DNA from: an uncultured Bacteroidales bacterium
Lineage (GTDB): Bacteria > Bacteroidota > Bacteroidia > Bacteroidales > FEN-979
Reading direction: 5' to 3'
Length of the DNA: 64,000 nt
Assembly (NCBI GenBank): GCA_903877385.1
Contig: CAIRDP010000011.1
Location: 133,245 to 197,244 of the forward strand
Shown here: positions 32,730-42,900 of the stretch, one piece after another
How the letters are laid out: each line of letters starts with the position of its first letter
How positions within the stretch are numbered: position 1 is the first letter of the stretch
Position numbers and translations under genes: made by a program
Notes under the pieces: model-generated
What the model saw: only the letters and a program-made list of their open reading frames with translations
What the model was told of the DNA's origin: nothing
Databases searched by the model: none

Positions 32730-35080
32730 AAGAATACACCGAAAATATCCACGATGCCGTGGACCGTATTGTTTCCCGGCGGGGGCGCTCGACCGATGCC
32801 GTTATTCCCATACTCCAGGACATACAGCAGGAGTTCAACCATCTTCCCCTGGAGGCCCTTAAATACACCTGCCAGGTTACTGAAATAAGTCCTGCCCGCA
32901 TCGAGAGTGTAGCTTCATTTTATTCACAGTTCCGGCGGCAGGTCACGGGCGAACACATCATCAGCGTTTGCACCGGTACAGCCTGCCATGTGAAAGGCTC
33001 TTCCCTGGTTTACGATGCAATCAGGCGGGAGATGAAACTGAAGGATAACGAAAACACGGATGCAAGCGGGGTCTTCACCATCGAAAAGGTGGCCTGCCTG
33101 GGTTGTTGCACCCTGGCCCCTGTGGTTAGGATAGATACGGTAACATACGGGCATGTGATGCCTGAGAATGCAGGGGAGATACTCTCCGACTTCCTGAAAC
33201 GCGGCCGTGTGGCGGTGAAGGCAGGTTCCAACGCCGCTCCCTCATCCGCAGTAACAGGAGAAATAAGGATAGGCCTGGGTTCATGCTGTATCGCCAGCGG
33301 AAGCCAGGAAGTGAGGGCTGAACTTGAAAAGACCGTAGCCGAAGCCGGGCTCAGGGTCGACGTAAAACAGGTAGGCTGCGTGGGCATCTGCAACCAGGTA
33401 CCCATTCTCGAGATCGTCAAACCAGGCGAAAACACTGCTTTTTACGCCCGCATCAAACCCGAAGAAGTCAGGAAGGTCGTGCTCAGCCATTTCAAACCCG
33501 AAGGCGGTTACCGAAAGTTTAAATCGAGGGTCGTGAACCTGTTTGAGAATATGATGGCGGATGATGCGCCCCGCTCGGTTCAGAAGTATATGTTCGAACA
33601 GAGGGATACCCCGCTCTCGGACTTCCTGGGCCCCCAGATCAATATAGCCACCGAGAACCGCGGTATTGTCAGGCCCTGCGACATAGGCGAATACAGGAAG
33701 GCCGGGGGTTTCGGGGCCCTGAGGAAGGTCCTCGAAACCATGAGCCCCCTGGATGTCGTTGAAGAGATCAAAGCCAGCGGCCTCCGGGGCCGGGGCGGGG
33801 CAGGTTTTCCCACCGGCCGCAAATGGCAGCTGGTCCATGAACAGTCAGCAGCCGAAAAATATATAATCTGCAATGGAGATGAAGGCGACCCCGGTGCATT
33901 CATGGACCGTATGCTGCTTGAATCCTATCCCTACCGCATCATTGAAGGCATGATCATCGCGGCCTATGCTACGGGATGCCATAAGGGCCTGTTTTACATA
34001 CGCGCCGAATACCCGCTTGCAGTGCAGAGGATCAGCGAAGCATTGCAGGTTTGCCAGAATGAAGGCATGCTGGGTGAGAATGTAATGGGAAGCAATTTTT
34101 CGTTTGATATAAAAATATTTGAAGGAGCCGGGGCCTTCGTTTGCGGGGAGGAAACAGCCCTTATCGCCTCCGTTGAAGGGAAGCGGGGGATACCTCGGCT
34201 GAGGCCGCCTTATCCTGCCATCAGCGGGATCTATGGGAAGCCTACGCTGATCAACAATACCGAGACCCTGTCGCTGGTTTCATGGATCATCCGCAAAGGC
34301 GCTTCTGAATTTGCCCGCATAGGCTCCAAAGGCAGCAAGGGAACCAAGGTGTTTGCGCTTGCCGGGAAAGTTAAGCGGGGAGGCCTTATCGAAGTACCCA
34401 TGGGCATCAGCATAAGGAAAATAGTTGAAGAGATCGGGGGAGGCATTGCCGACGGCCGGCAGTTCAAGGCGGTACAGATAGGAGGCCCCTCGGGAGGCTG
34501 CATACCGGCTTCGCTTGCCGACCTGCCCATAGATTTCGAAGCCCTTTCTGAAGCCGGGGCCATGATGGGCTCGGGAGGGCTTATCGTGCTCGACGAAAGC
34601 GACTGCATGGTCGATATTGCCCATTACTTCCTTTCGTTCACCCAGAACCAGAGCTGCGGCCAATGCACTTTCTGCCGTATTGGAACCCGGAGGATGCTGG
34701 AACTGCTTGAAAAGATACGAAGCGGCCAGGGCGTTACCGAAGACCTTGAAAAGCTGGAACACCTTGCCCGAAGCACCCATTCCGGCAGCCTCTGCGGCCT
34801 GGGCAAGACCGCGCCGAATCCCGTGCTTTCTACCCTTAGGTATTTCAGGCGTGAGTACGAAGCCCATATCCTGGGCCGCTGCCCGGCCGGGAAATGCGCC
34901 CCTATCATAAGTTACAGCATCAATGAGGATTGCATAGGCTGCACCAAATGCGCACAGCGCTGTCCCTCGGATGCCATTGCCTTCAAACCCTACGAAGTTC
35001 ACAGTATCGACCAGGAAAAATGCATCAAATGCGATATCTGCCGGCAGGTTTGCCCGGTCAACGCGATTAAGATAGAATGA
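32726..35080 (+). CDS. Fused NuoE-NuoF-type NADH dehydrogenase subunit with C-terminal 2[4Fe-4S] ferredoxin
   Basis: The start is GTG at 32726, overlapping the previous stop. In the 784-residue product, residues about 5-150 are a NuoE-like thioredoxin-fold 2Fe-2S domain (C82 and C87 in 'CTGTACHVKGS', then 'CLGCCTLAP'). Residues about 175-260 are a second thioredoxin-like ferredoxin ('CVGICNQVP'). A NuoF core follows: 'GLRGRGGAGFPTGRKW', 'CNGDEGDPGAF', 'GAGAFVCGEETALI', and the N3-type cluster 'SCGQCTFCRIG' with a later cysteine in 'SLCGLGKTAPNP'. Two C-terminal clusters, 'CIGCTKCAQRCP' and 'CIKCDICRQVCP', end it. This is the NADH-oxidising module of HndC/HydB-type complexes. FMN and NADH binding are expected; no hydrogenase or formate dehydrogenase subunit is adjacent. 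Confidence 0.9.
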   Translation: MKEYTENIHDAVDRIVSRRGRSTDAVIPILQDIQQEFNHLPLEALKYTCQVTEISPARIESVASFYSQFRRQVTGEHIISVCTGTACHVKGSSLVYDAIRREMKLKDNENTDASGVFTIEKVACLGCCTLAPVVRIDTVTYGHVMPENAGEILSDFLKRGRVAVKAGSNAAPSSAVTGEIRIGLGSCCIASGSQEVRAELEKTVAEAGLRVDVKQVGCVGICNQVPILEIVKPGENTAFYARIKPEEVRKVVLSHFKPEGGYRKFKSRVVNLFENMMADDAPRSVQKYMFEQRDTPLSDFLGPQINIATENRGIVRPCDIGEYRKAGGFGALRKVLETMSPLDVVEEIKASGLRGRGGAGFPTGRKWQLVHEQSAAEKYIICNGDEGDPGAFMDRMLLESYPYRIIEGMIIAAYATGCHKGLFYIRAEYPLAVQRISEALQVCQNEGMLGENVMGSNFSFDIKIFEGAGAFVCGEETALIASVEGKRGIPRLRPPYPAISGIYGKPTLINNTETLSLVSWIIRKGASEFARIGSKGSKGTKVFALAGKVKRGGLIEVPMGISIRKIVEEIGGGIADGRQFKAVQIGGPSGGCIPASLADLPIDFEALSEAGAMMGSGGLIVLDESDCMVDIAHYFLSFTQNQSCGQCTFCRIGTRRMLELLEKIRSGQGVTEDLEKLEHLARSTHSGSLCGLGKTAPNPVLSTLRYFRREYEAHILGRCPAGKCAPIISYSINEDCIGCTKCAQRCPSDAIAFKPYEVHSIDQEKCIKCDICRQVCPVNAIKIE

Positions 35081-36786
35081 GGATAAGGATAGATCATAAG
35101 GAGGTTGAAGTAAGTGATGGTTCGACCATCATGCAGGCTGCAAAGTTAGCTGGCATCGCCATCCCGGCGCTTTGTTACAGCGAAGGCATTGCCCACCACC
35201 CCTCCTGCATGGTTTGCCTGGTCAAAGATCTCGACAGCGGGCGTTTGCTTCCGTCCTGCGCCTACCCCGTATATGAAGGGATGAACATACAAACGCATTC
35301 CCACGAACTGCATGAAGCCAGGCGCGAGGCCCTGGAACTCCTGCTCAGCGACCATGTAGGCGATTGCGAAGCCCCATGCCGAAGGTCCTGCCCCGCTTTC
35401 ATGGACATACCCGAAATGAACAGGCACATCGCTGCCGGGCGTTTTGAAGAGGCCCTAAAGCTTGTACGCGAAGAGATCGCCTTGCCGCTGATCCTGGGGT
35501 ATATTTGTCCCTCCCCCTGCGAAAAAGCCTGTCACCGCGCTTCCATTGACGGGGCTTTGAGCATATGCCTTTTAAAAAGGAGTACTGCGGATGAGGGAGC
35601 CCGCTTATTTGCCGGCATCTCACCGCTGTTGCAAAATAACGGCAGTGTGGTTCCTGCAAGCGAGGGTTCCCGGGACTCCCGGGGGATTTTGCAAAGCAGC
35701 GGCAAAAAAGTTGCGATAATCGGAACCGGCCCCTCGGGGCTGTCAGCGGCATTCTATACCCTGAGATGCGGGCATGAGGCAGTGCTCTTTGACCAGCATA
35801 AGGAAGCCGGGGGAATGCTTCGCTATCATATTACCGAAGAAAAGCTTCCCCGCAAGGCCCTGGATGCCGAGATAGAAGTAATAAGGCAGATGGGAGCCGG
35901 ATTCAGGATGAATACCCTCATCACCAGGGAATTTTTTAATAACGTACTGATGCATGAATTTCAGGCCGTGATCATTGCCAGCGGTCGTGAAGAAAAGCAG
36001 ATCACCGATGATTTCGGGCTGGAACTGGACGAACACGGGCTGCATGTGAGCCTCAGGACCCTGGAAGCACATATGCGTGATGATCATGATGACCATGACG
36101 GATCAAGGATCAAGGATCAGGATTCAGGGACCAAGATTCACGGCATTTTCGCCTGCGGGAATATCATCCGCAAACGACAGATGGCCGTGCGTTCCGTTGC
36201 CCAGGGAAAAGCGGCGGCCCTTTCGGCCGACCATTACCTGAAGACAGGGAAACCGGGACTTGCCCGGCAGTTGTTCAACTCGTCCTTTGGCCGGCTGCTG
36301 GAAGACGAATTTGAAGAATATCTCGGGGAAAGTCCGTCTGCCGAAAGGATTGAGCCTGTAAAAGGATTTGCAGGAGGATTCACTGAAGCTGAAGCGATGA
36401 AGGAAGCGGCACGCTGCATGAACTGCGACTGCCGTAAACCTGTCAGCTGCAAACTCCGCATCCATGCAAACGAATACCAGGCCCACCAGAAGCGCTTTGC
36501 AGGCCCCGGGCGCAGGCTCATTACCAAATCCATACAGCATGAATTCGTGGTATATGAAGTCGAAAAGTGCATAAAATGCGGGATTTGCATCGAGATCACA
36601 AAATCGGAAGGCGAATTGCAGGGGTTGACTTATGTTGGAAGGGGATTCGACGTTCGTATAAGTGTTCCCCTGGGAGGGTCTATGAAAGAAGCCCTTCAGA
36701 AAACTGCTTCCAGGGTCGTCGGGGCCTGCCCTACAGGGGCCCTGGCCTATAAAATAAACCACAATGAAAAGAGGCGGGATTCTTAG
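35077..36786 (+). CDS. 2Fe-2S / GltD-like FAD protein lacking the NAD(P)-binding domain
   Basis: The 569-residue protein begins with a 2Fe-2S domain (residues 1-80; C33, C44, C47 in 'CYSEGIAHHPSCMVC', then a cysteine in 'LLPSCAYP'). Next is a DPYD/GltD-type 4Fe-4S helical domain ('CEAPCRRSCP', 'CPSPCEKACHRAS', about 95-165) and an FAD-binding Rossmann motif 'GTGPSGLSAAFY' (about 213-224). In GltD relatives an NAD(P) Rossmann domain with GGGN would follow; here the sequence jumps from 'AVIIASGREEK' to 'GIFACGN' across a short charged linker. The C-terminus has 'CMNCDC', 'CIKCGIC' and 'CPTGAL', recalling NuoG. Gene order suggests it takes electrons from the NuoEF partner. It overlaps both neighbours. 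Confidence 0.8.
   Translation: MRIRIDHKEVEVSDGSTIMQAAKLAGIAIPALCYSEGIAHHPSCMVCLVKDLDSGRLLPSCAYPVYEGMNIQTHSHELHEARREALELLLSDHVGDCEAPCRRSCPAFMDIPEMNRHIAAGRFEEALKLVREEIALPLILGYICPSPCEKACHRASIDGALSICLLKRSTADEGARLFAGISPLLQNNGSVVPASEGSRDSRGILQSSGKKVAIIGTGPSGLSAAFYTLRCGHEAVLFDQHKEAGGMLRYHITEEKLPRKALDAEIEVIRQMGAGFRMNTLITREFFNNVLMHEFQAVIIASGREEKQITDDFGLELDEHGLHVSLRTLEAHMRDDHDDHDGSRIKDQDSGTKIHGIFACGNIIRKRQMAVRSVAQGKAAALSADHYLKTGKPGLARQLFNSSFGRLLEDEFEEYLGESPSAERIEPVKGFAGGFTEAEAMKEAARCMNCDCRKPVSCKLRIHANEYQAHQKRFAGPGRRLITKSIQHEFVVYEVEKCIKCGICIEITKSEGELQGLTYVGRGFDVRISVPLGGSMKEALQKTASRVVGACPTGALAYKINHNEKRRDS
36100..36133. repeat. In-frame GGATCAAGGATC mini-repeat in the GltD-like gene
   Basis: Three tandem GGATCAA-type units followed by a GGGACCA end lie exactly where the NAD(P)-binding domain is missing from the encoded protein. 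The units resemble those in the propeller gene at 31425-31490. Confidence 0.55.
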
Positions 36787-37894
36787 TTTGGTGATGCTGC
36801 TTGCATTCTGCAATGCGGTCTTCGCCCAGGTGAAATCCCAGGCCTGCTGGCCATCATACAGGGGCGATCCGCGGCTCTCAGGCTTTTCGGAGGCTGTCAT
36901 CCGCCCACCATTAAAATTAATCTGGACATTTAAGGCAGGCGACGGCATCAAATCCTCGGCGGTGATCTGCAAGGGTGATATTTATTTAGGATGTGACGAC
37001 GGTACTGTTTATGCCCTGAAGGGTGACGGGCAGCTGAAATGGAAGTACAAGGCGGCTGCCTCCGTCGAAGCCCCTCCCCTGCTGTTGAACGGCATGGTGT
37101 ACGTGGGTTCCCTTGAAGGGATCATCTATGCCCTGGATGCGGGCAGCGGGGAGCTGAAATGGAAATACGTAACCGACGGCCAGATCTCGGGTTCCTGCAA
37201 CTGGTGCATGAGCCCGAATGGCAAACAGGTCCGCATCATTGCCGGGAGCTACGATTTCAGCCTACATTGTGTTGATGCATTCACCGGAAAGACTGTATGG
37301 AAATACACCTCGGGGAATTATATCAACGGAACGCCGTCGATAGCAGGCAAGCTGGCTGTATTCGGGGGCTGCGACGGCTTTCTCCATCTTGTGAGCACGG
37401 CGGCCGGCGGACTGGCAGGCAAGATCAATATGGGTACTTACATCCCTGCATCGGCCGCTATCAGCGGGAACCTGGCCTATTTAGGAAATTACGACGGGAA
37501 TTTTTTCTGTGTGGACCTTAAAACCAGGAAAGAAGTGTGGAAGACCCAGGGAGGAGGGCCCTTCGTGGCTTCTCCCGCATTATCTGCAGGCAAAGTTGTA
37601 AGCGCGACACAGAACAGGAACCTGATCTGTTTTGATGCAAATAAAGGGACTGTGCTCTGGAAGTTCAAAGCCGGGGGTAAATTTGATGCATCCCCCGTCA
37701 TTGCCGGGAATTTTGTGGTGATCGCCTCCTCCGACGGCAGGCTGAGGCTTATTGATCTTGGTACCGGGACTGAAAAATGGACTTATGAAACCGGGAGCCC
37801 GATAAGCGGGACCCCTGCGGTCACAAGCGCTTTGATCGTGGTTGGAACCGAAGACGGGACGGTGTATGCATTCGGACCGGCGGGAACAAAATAA
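36764..37894 (+). CDS. Exported PQQ-type beta-propeller protein (BamB-like)
   Basis: The 376-residue protein has a signal peptide (1-22, ending 'AVFAQ') and a regular propeller with blades ending 'GQLKWKYKA', 'GELKWKYVT', 'GKTVWKYTS', 'RKEVWKTQG', 'GTVLWKFKA' and 'TEKWTYETG'. The blade pattern is closer to BamB-like cofactor-free propellers than to alcohol dehydrogenases. Its start lies 23 bases inside the GltD-like gene, showing tight coupling with the cytoplasmic redox subunits although this protein is exported. A 'CNWCM' motif near residue 146 is not a haem site. Confidence 0.85.
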   Translation: MKRGGILSLVMLLAFCNAVFAQVKSQACWPSYRGDPRLSGFSEAVIRPPLKLIWTFKAGDGIKSSAVICKGDIYLGCDDGTVYALKGDGQLKWKYKAAASVEAPPLLLNGMVYVGSLEGIIYALDAGSGELKWKYVTDGQISGSCNWCMSPNGKQVRIIAGSYDFSLHCVDAFTGKTVWKYTSGNYINGTPSIAGKLAVFGGCDGFLHLVSTAAGGLAGKINMGTYIPASAAISGNLAYLGNYDGNFFCVDLKTRKEVWKTQGGGPFVASPALSAGKVVSATQNRNLICFDANKGTVLWKFKAGGKFDASPVIAGNFVVIASSDGRLRLIDLGTGTEKWTYETGSPISGTPAVTSALIVVGTEDGTVYAFGPAGTK

Positions 37895-37953
37895 ATTACA
37901 GGGGCTGTACCCCCCGGGCCGGGGAAAAGGCCAGGGGAGAAAAAAACGAGAAA

Positions 37954-39255
37954 ATGAAAATTGTAAACATAGTCCCCGGTTTCGGGGGTACATTCTACTG
38001 CGGGAACTGCCTGCGTGATTCGGGTTTTGCAAGCGCCCTGCGCAAGGCAGGCCACAACGTCACGATACTCCCGGTATACCTTCCGCTAACGAGCAAGGGC
38101 AACGTTCAGGAGACCCCTGTGTTTTACGGGGCTGTGAATATTTACCTCAAGCAGGTCTTCCCTATCCTCCGCCATATGCCGTCATGGATGGAGCATATGC
38201 TGAACTCCCAGTCCATGCTTAAACTTGCGGCCAGCAAGGCCGGGTCTACCAGGACCCAGGGGCTTGAAGAACTCACCGAGTCGATGCTGCTGGGGAAAAA
38301 GGGCAGGCAGGCGAAAGAACTGGACGAACTGGTGAGCTTTCTCAAACACCATGAGAAACCCGATGTAGTGCATTTTTCGAATGCCCTCCTGCTTGGGATG
38401 GCACGGCAGATCAGGGAGGAAGTGGGAGTGCCCGTGGTTTGCTCCCTCCAGGATGAAGATGTTTGGGTGGACCCGATGAATGAACCATACCCTGCCAGGG
38501 TCTGGGATCTGCTGGCCGAAAAAGCCGGGGATGTGGATGCTTTTGTAGCCGTAAGCCATTTTTTCGCAGGGGTGATGAAGAAAAAAATGAGGCTGCCCGA
38601 TGAGAAGGTGCATGTTGTTCACATAGGGGTAGATCCCGGGGAATATGAATATTTTCCTGATCCTCCTACCCCCCCGGCCATAGGCTACCTGTCGAGGATC
38701 TGCGAAGATAACGGGTTCGGGATACTGGCCGATGCCTTTATCCTGCTGAAGTCGGGGCCGGGATTTGATGATCTAAGGCTGATGGCCACAGGAGGCATGA
38801 CGGGTGACGACAAACCGTTTTTCCAGGAGCAGCTGAAGAAACTGCAGAAAGCCGGGTTGGAAAAGGATTTCAGCCTACAGGAGGATTTCAGCCCCGAAAA
38901 GATGGGGGCTTTCTTTAAATCGGTTTCGGTTCTTTCGGTCCCGGTGCTGAAGGGCGAGGCTTTCGGGCTTTACCAGGTTGAAGCCCTGGCCTCGGGAGTG
39001 CCCCTGGTGCAGCCTGCTTTAGGGGCTTTCCCCGAAATTATCAGGGCTACGGATGCAGGCTTGCTGTATGAGCCGAATACTGCCGCTGCCCTGGCTGAAT
39101 GCCTGTCGGTGCTTTTGAGTGATAAGCGAAGACTGGCGGGTTTCAGGGCAAACGGGCGTAAAGCGGTTGAAGAAAAGTTTAACTGCAGCCTGCTTACGAA
39201 AAAAATGACAGAGGTTTATAATCAGATATATGCTTGCAGAACTTCAGGATATTAA
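37954..39255 (+). CDS. GT4-family GT-B fold glycosyltransferase
   Basis: The 433-residue protein starts 'MKIVNIVPGFGGTFYCGNCLRDSGFASALRK', split here as the typical glycine-rich acceptor-domain entry, and has the donor-site motif 'GEAFGLYQVEALASGVPLVQ' in two adjacent parts near residue 335-355. This is the E-x7-E region of GT4 retaining glycosyltransferases using nucleotide sugars. It is cytoplasmic with no membrane helix. Its end overlaps the ABC ATPase gene by 26 bases. Why a glycosyltransferase belongs to a redox-propeller operon is unclear; it might glycosylate a partner or make a glycolipid that the ABC system handles. Confidence 0.8.
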   Translation: MKIVNIVPGFGGTFYCGNCLRDSGFASALRKAGHNVTILPVYLPLTSKGNVQETPVFYGAVNIYLKQVFPILRHMPSWMEHMLNSQSMLKLAASKAGSTRTQGLEELTESMLLGKKGRQAKELDELVSFLKHHEKPDVVHFSNALLLGMARQIREEVGVPVVCSLQDEDVWVDPMNEPYPARVWDLLAEKAGDVDAFVAVSHFFAGVMKKKMRLPDEKVHVVHIGVDPGEYEYFPDPPTPPAIGYLSRICEDNGFGILADAFILLKSGPGFDDLRLMATGGMTGDDKPFFQEQLKKLQKAGLEKDFSLQEDFSPEKMGAFFKSVSVLSVPVLKGEAFGLYQVEALASGVPLVQPALGAFPEIIRATDAGLLYEPNTAAALAECLSVLLSDKRRLAGFRANGRKAVEEKFNCSLLTKKMTEVYNQIYACRTSGY

Positions 39256-39922
39256 GAAACATTACAACCAGGTTTTATCGGGCCGTCAGAAACCCGTGCT
39301 CGACGGGGTTTCACTAAGGATCGGTAAAAATGAATCCATTGCTGTAACCGGTCCTTCGGGTTCGGGAAAAACCACCCTTTTAAATATACTGGGCACTCTC
39401 GACACTGCGGATTCAGGAAGCGTGATCCTGAATGGGAGGAATGTTATTGATCTCAGTGAACCTGAACTTGCCCGTCTGCGTAATGGTTTTATTGGTTTTG
39501 TGTTCCAGCTTCATTTTCTGTTGCCCCAGCTCAGCCTGATCGGGAATGTGTTGTTGCCGTTATTGCCCCTGAAGGATAAGCAGGCGCGTAAGGCCGGGCA
39601 TGAGAGGGCGATGCAACTGATTGAAAGGGTGGGATTGAAGGACCTGGTAAACCAGAAACCTTCGGGGCTATCGGTAGGTGAGTGTCAGAGGGCGGCAGTT
39701 GTAAGGGCACTTGTGAACAAACCCGCATTGCTTCTGGCCGACGAACCTACGGGTTCCCTGGATGCGGAAACTGCCGCCCGACTGGGTATCCTTCTCACCG
39801 AACTTAAAAACGAAGAAGGCATCTCGATGGTTGTTGTAACTCATTCTCCTGAACTGGCAGCCCGAATGGATAAAATTTACAGTCTGGGCTCAGGGAAACT
39901 ACTGCCAATCAACAAAGCATGA
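39230..39922 (+). CDS. ABC transporter ATP-binding protein (LolD/MacB-type)
   Basis: The 230-residue ATPase has Walker A 'GPSGSGKTTL' (about 41-50), Q-loop 'FQLHFLLPQLS', a divergent signature 'LSVGECQR' in place of LSGGQ, Walker B 'LLLADEPTGSLD' and H-loop 'VVTHSP'. Length and the 'FVFQLHFLLPQLS' segment match LolD/MacB-type mechanotransmission exporters. The stop overlaps the permease start as ATGA. The variant signature is the one unusual point; related proteins tolerate V and E here. Confidence 0.9.
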   Translation: MLAELQDIKKHYNQVLSGRQKPVLDGVSLRIGKNESIAVTGPSGSGKTTLLNILGTLDTADSGSVILNGRNVIDLSEPELARLRNGFIGFVFQLHFLLPQLSLIGNVLLPLLPLKDKQARKAGHERAMQLIERVGLKDLVNQKPSGLSVGECQRAAVVRALVNKPALLLADEPTGSLDAETAARLGILLTELKNEEGISMVVVTHSPELAARMDKIYSLGSGKLLPINKA

Positions 39923-42900
39923 GCTTCGTCAGGCTGATAATAAGTGATTTCAGGTATTACAGGAAAGCCTTCCTGGCTGTTCTTGCAGGAACCCTCGTAA
40001 GCACAGCCGTTCTTACCGGGGCCCTGATGCTGGGCGACTCGGTGAAGTTCAGCCTTGAGAGGCTGACCAACATCCGCCTTGGCAGGATACGTTATGCCCT
40101 TCATACCGAAGGCCGCTATTTCAGCCAGGATATAGCCGGCGAGATAGGCGTCAAAAATGGCGGACTGGCAGCCCCGGCCCTTCTGCAGGAAGGAATAGCC
40201 GTCAATCCCGAAAACAACAAAAGGCTCAACAAGGTCCGGGTGCTTGGGATCGACCGCCGTTTTACAAAGTTCTGGGACAAAGCGGGCGAGTGCCCGGGAT
40301 TGAACTCAGCGGTCGTCAGCAGCAATACAGCAAAGAAACTGGGTCTGAAACCCGGAGACGATCTGCTGATCAGGGTTTCGGGCCAGGGTATGGCTCCTGC
40401 CAATGCCCCTTTTGTCGAGGAAAAATCGGCTGTGGAAGTAGCCAGGTTCAGGGTCACTGCCGTTGCCGACGACGGGCAGATGGGCCGTTTCAGCCTGAAC
40501 GCCAACCAGGCTGCACCTTTTAATGTATTTATTCCTCTCGATCGGATGGCTGGCCTGCTTAAGCTTAAAGGCCTGGCCAATGTTCTGCTGTCTGATGAAA
40601 CCAGGGCGGCAAGCTGTTCGCCCGACAGCCTTTTCAGGCTCTTATGGAAGCCCGGGGATGCAGGATTGACAATACATTCCACGGGCAGGGATCCGGTAAA
40701 CGAAATTACCTCGGGCCGTATCTTTATCGATGATCAAACGGCGGCTGCCATCAGATCGGTTCTTCCCGGTAGCCGGGCCTTTCTGACATACCTTGCCAAT
40801 TCATTCTCATATAAAGCCCACTCAACACCGTATTCATTTATTACTGCGGCTTCGCCGGATTTCCTTGGGCTGGATCCCGGCAGGGATGGAATTATTATCA
40901 ATTCATGGCTGGCTGAAGACCTGGGAGTGAAGAAAGGAGACTCGTTAAGGCTGAAATATTTCATCATGGGATCTCACAGGCAGCTCACCGAAGACAGCTC
41001 GGGTTTCGTCGTAAGCCAGGTAAGGCCCATGCAGGATCCGACCTGGGATCCTTCGCTTATGCCCGCTTTCCCGGGCATGTCGGATGCGGGGAATTGCCGT
41101 GACTGGGAAACCGGAGCCCCCGTAGACCTTAAAAAGATCAGGGATAAGGATGAGCAGTATTGGAAACAATACCGTGGAACTCCAAAAGCTTTTATTTCAC
41201 TGGCAAGCGGACAAAAACTCTGGGCCAATCCTTTTGGCAGCCTTACCTCCATCAGGTTTTCGGCCGGCAAAAAAGACCTGGCCTCAATAGAAAAGGCTAT
41301 TATGAGTAAGATAAGTCCCGCTCAACTGGGCCTTACTTTTACCCCGGTATACAGGGAAGGCAAGATCTCGGCATCCAATTCTACTGATTTCGGTGAGCTG
41401 TTTCTCAGCCTGGGCTTTTTTATAATCCTTGCGTCTCTTCTCCTTGTAGCCCTTCTGTTTTCGCTGCATATCCGCAACAGGATGCAGGAAACGGGGGTTT
41501 TATCGGCCATAGGGTTCAGCAAACAACAGATCTCGGGCATACTGCTTACCGAAGGCCTTGTCCTGGCAGTTGCAGGCGGTTTCGGCGGGGCAATAGCCGG
41601 CATATTGTTCGACCGGCTTATGCTCCTTGGCCTGAATACGATCTGGCAGGATGCAGTGGGCACCTCGGCCCTGGTAATCAAGATCAGGTTCTCAACCCTT
41701 ATCCTGGGGGCTTTTTCAGGTATTCTGACTTCTGTTGTCGTGTTGCTCATTGTCAGTTATAGCGCACTAAGGAAACCTGCCTGGACGAGGGCTCAGGCCG
41801 GTCAGCTCGAAAACGAAGCCTGGAAAAAAAAGAAAACAAGGATTGCCGTTTTCTCAGCCATACTGTTTTGCCTCGGCTCCCTGGGCCTTGTTGCGTATCT
41901 TCTTCCAGGCCCCGGGATCAACAACATTTCACTATTCCTTACTGCAGGAGCCCTGTTAATTGCAGGAGGATCTTCTGCCTTTTATGCTTTGCTCACCAGG
42001 AGATCATTAAGCACAAAAGCTGAAGGGGGGCTTATTCACCTTGCATTTAAAAATGCAGCCCTGAAACGAAGCCGAACAATGCCGGTGATGATACTGCTTG
42101 CCCTGGGGATTTTCAGCATTTTTATCACTGCTGCAAACCGCAGGACATTTTTCCAGTCAGAAAACGACCGGCATTCAGGGACAGGAGGATTCCGTTACTG
42201 GGCCGAAACCAGCATTCCTCTTCGGTACGATCCATCATCTCCTGAAGGGCAAAAGGAATATTCCCTTCAGTACCGGTCTTGTTTGAAAAACACCAGGATC
42301 ACAGCCATTCAGAGGCTTGAAGGCGACGACGCCAGTTGCCTTAACCTGAACCAGTCAGCACATCCTGCCGTTTTGGGTATTCCGGTTAATACTTTTCAAA
42401 ACCGGGAAGCCTTCGCTTTTCTTGAGCTGCTGCCGGGCATTGACCCGGATAAACCCTGGCTTGCCCTCCAAAAACCCCTGGGCCCGGGAATTATCCCGGC
42501 CTATGCCGACCAAACCGTAATTACCTGGGGGCTTCAGAAAAAAATCGGTGACACTGTCTTCTATTCCGGGACAAACGGGGAAAAAACAGGATTGAAACTT
42601 ATAGGCGGACTTGATAATTCAATATTCCAGGGGTATCTGCTTATTTCCGACAGCCTTTTCCGTATCCATTTCCCCCAGGTCGCGGGTTTCAAAAATCTTC
42701 TTATAGACGGATCTCCCTCTTCCACCGACAGCATAAGCGGAGTTATGGAGACTGACTTCAGGGATTATGGTATGTACTTTACCCGGACTTCCGAAAGACT
42801 TGCCTCCTTTAATTCGGTTGAAAACACCTACCTCTCGGTTTTCCTGCTGCTCGGCGCACTTGGGGTTATCATCGGGATTTTAGGGCTTGGCCTTGTTCTT

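Noticed and set aside
34280-35002. 240-residue minus-strand frame within the NuoE-NuoF fusion
   Set aside because: The plus strand carries NuoF and ferredoxin motifs throughout; the minus frame is a codon-bias shadow.
32726-36786. Hydrogenase or complex I locus
   Set aside because: NuoE-NuoF-type and NuoG-like subunits occur, but no H-cluster hydrogenase, NiFe subunit, or proton-pumping Nuo subunits were found.
36124-36972. 282-residue minus-strand frame across the GltD-like gene end
   Set aside because: No domain or signal; it opposes cysteine motifs of the real gene.
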